A stretch of 6,389 nt of DNA from Candidatus Azambacteria bacterium. GTDB taxonomy: Bacteria; Patescibacteriota; Minisyncoccia; GWC2-36-17; WO2-46-25. Made by a program: the position numbers and the translations under genes. Shown one piece after another: positions 5,665 to 6,389 of this stretch (its first letter is position 1; each line of letters opens with the position of its first letter). The DNA lies in the NCBI GenBank assembly GCA_024654415.1, contig JANLHQ010000103.1:1-6389 (forward strand), written 5' to 3'. Below the pieces are notes generated by a model. It searched no databases, was not told the DNA's origin, and saw nothing but the letters and a program-made list of their open reading frames with translations.

Positions 5665-5928
5665 ATGATGCAATTTTTACAGCAACTAAAATATAAGCCA
5701 GAACCAGTCAAAAGAAAAATATTTCTTTTGACTATGATCGGATTTTTTATAATCGTGGCATCGCTCTATGTGTTTTCTATACGCACGTCTGTTGCTCATT
5801 CGTTAAGTGAGCGCACGGAGAACACCATGGGACTGCCGGGCGAGTTTCGTCTTCCCGGGCTTAAAGAGAGTGTGACGGCGAATGTAAAAGATATCATGCA
5901 AGGAATTAAAGGTATGAAAGGTCAATAA
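5665..5928 (+). CDS. Small single-pass membrane protein of unknown function
   Basis: The 87-residue protein matches no family I can name. Residues 1-18 are polar and basic (KYKPEPVKRK at 9-18). One hydrophobic helix follows (about 19-40), and the remainder is polar (41-87) with Gly/Pro- and Lys-rich stretches. The positive-inside rule would put the N-terminus in the cytoplasm and the C-terminal tail outside. Start choice lies between adjacent ATGs at 5665 and 5668. Neither has a Shine-Dalgarno sequence, and the upstream 10 nt are T-rich. A TAATAT overlapping the previous stop (5652-5657) could serve as a weak -10, but no -35 fits. The gene sits 10 nt after the MBL-fold gene and 6 nt before gyrA, so it is probably in one operon with both. 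A strong inverted repeat (5706-5733) lies inside its first third. Coding is likely from spacing and the membrane helix; function is unknown. Confidence 0.7.
   Translation: MMQFLQQLKYKPEPVKRKIFLLTMIGFFIIVASLYVFSIRTSVAHSLSERTENTMGLPGEFRLPGLKESVTANVKDIMQGIKGMKGQ
5706..5733. repeat. Perfect 12-bp inverted repeat with 4-nt loop
   Basis: AGTCAAAAGAAA (5706-5717) and TTTCTTTTGACT (5722-5733) are exact reverse complements around the loop AATA. The resulting RNA hairpin lies 51 nt after the MBL-fold stop and inside the codons for residues 14-23 of the small membrane protein. A run of six T begins at about 5742, some 8 nt after the stem. That is too distant for a textbook terminator but compatible with pausing, partial termination or mRNA processing between the MBL-fold gene and gyrA. 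Confidence 0.6.
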
Positions 5929-5934
5929 TAATAC

Positions 5935-6389
5935 ATGGCAGAAGAAGAAAGAAAATTCCCCATAGGAAATGTCGAGGAGCGAGAGATCGTCGACGAAATG
6001 AAGGAGTCGTATCTTGATTATGCGATGTCCGTTATTGTGACGCGCGCATTACCCGATGTGCGGGATGGAAGTAAGCCGGTGCACCGGAGAATTTTGTATG
6101 CAATGTCAGAGCTTGGTCTTCGGCATAATGTGAAATTTTTGAAATGTGCGCGCATTGTTGGAGATGTGCTTGGTAAATATCATCCGCATGGAGATATGGC
6201 GGTCTATGATGCGCTTTCTCGCATGGCGCAAGATTTTTCGCTTCGCTATCCACTGGTGGATGGGCAGGGAAACTTCGGCTCGGTAGACGGTGATTCTCCT
6301 GCAGCGATGAGGTATACCGAAGCGCGGCTTACGGCGATTGCTGAAGAGATGCTTTTTGATATTGAGAAAGAAACCGTTGATTTCGTTGA
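5935..6389 (+). CDS. gyrA: DNA gyrase subunit A, N-terminal part
   Basis: GyrA is the DNA breakage-reunion subunit of gyrase, which introduces negative supercoils together with GyrB. The frame runs from ATG 5935 to the window end (151 codons plus 2 bases), so about four fifths of the gene is missing. Hallmarks are SYLDYAMSVIVTRALPDVRDG (25-45), KPVHRRILYAM (47-57), GKYHPHGD (80-87), LVDGQGNFGSVDGD (107-120) and AAMRYTEARL (123-132) with the catalytic Tyr127. Numbering is offset by 5 from E. coli (Tyr127 = Tyr122). At the quinolone-contact position equal to E. coli Ser83 there is Met88, while Asp92 (E. coli Asp87) is kept. Ser46 replaces the usual Leu in DGLKPVHRR. The gene follows the small membrane-protein gene by 6 nt. 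An AAAGG at 5917-5921 lies 13 nt from the ATG, too far to be a strong Shine-Dalgarno sequence. ParC is less likely given the motif set, but the missing C-terminal domain would settle it. Confidence 0.93.
   Translation, partial: MAEEERKFPIGNVEEREIVDEMKESYLDYAMSVIVTRALPDVRDGSKPVHRRILYAMSELGLRHNVKFLKCARIVGDVLGKYHPHGDMAVYDALSRMAQDFSLRYPLVDGQGNFGSVDGDSPAAMRYTEARLTAIAEEMLFDIEKETVDFV

Noticed and set aside
5503..5862. Repeated 12-mer TTCCCGGGCTTA in the MBL gene and the small membrane-protein gene
   Set aside because: Both copies encode a PGL tripeptide; no longer similarity flanks them, so chance and codon usage explain it.
6032..6253. Minus-strand open frame within gyrA
   Set aside because: It lies opposite the highly conserved gyrA breakage-reunion region and has no supporting motif or start context.
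1..6389. Alternative genetic code (TGA as Gly, as in Gracilibacteria/SR1)
   Set aside because: No gene has in-frame TGA, and the membrane-protein gene ending at 515 uses TGA as a stop.
1..6389. Mobile element, CRISPR array, tRNA or integration site
   Set aside because: No transposase or integrase motif, no terminal or spaced direct repeats and no cloverleaf-like sequence were seen on either strand.

Overview
The window most resembles a chromosomal fragment of a streamlined bacterium of the Patescibacteria/CPR (Parcubacteria-like) type. This is an inference. It rests on the compact layout, on short versions of housekeeping proteins, on a VirB2-like pilin fused to a secreted domain of a kind I associate with these bacteria, and on an UlaG-like metallo-beta-lactamase-fold protein next to gyrA. 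The code is standard: TGA serves as a stop (minus-strand gene ending at 515) and tryptophan is TGG. No tRNA, rRNA, CRISPR array, insertion sequence or phage gene was seen. No gene-free stretch exceeds about 115 bases.

Layout. Bases 1-523 (+) hold the C-terminal half of an AI-2E/UPF0118-family membrane protein whose start lies outside the window. It overlaps by 9 bases with a convergent minus-strand gene (515-964) for a small multi-pass membrane protein, possibly YdjM/DUF457-like. That gene starts only 14 bp from the divergent rsmI (979-1671, 16S rRNA 2'-O-methyltransferase). Next come metG (1763-3253) and tatD (3256-4029), 2 nt apart. The order rsmI-metG-tatD recalls the yabC-metS-yabD region of Bacillus. 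Convergent to tatD is a minus-strand gene (4032-4880) encoding a signal peptide, two VirB2-type membrane helices and a C-terminal domain with an M15-peptidase-like metal-site pattern. Divergent from it, a probable plus-strand operon holds a catalytically degenerate MBL-fold protein (4995-5654), a small single-pass membrane protein (5665-5928) and gyrA (from 5935, cut by the window end).

Three things stand out. First, no start codon has a convincing Shine-Dalgarno sequence, and the starts at 979, 1763, 4880 and 4995 each sit 6-7 nt after a -10-like hexamer. The start at 964 sits 9 nt after one. This suggests leaderless or near-leaderless transcripts. Second, the MBL-fold protein has lost nearly all expected metal ligands, while its fold motifs are well kept. 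Third, the pilin-like protein carries a putative extracytoplasmic peptidase-like domain. A perfect 12-bp inverted repeat inside the small gene before gyrA is also notable.

The functional picture is translation and RNA-modification housekeeping (rsmI, metG, tatD), DNA topology (gyrA with two small companions) and cell-surface functions (pilin-like fusion, membrane proteins).
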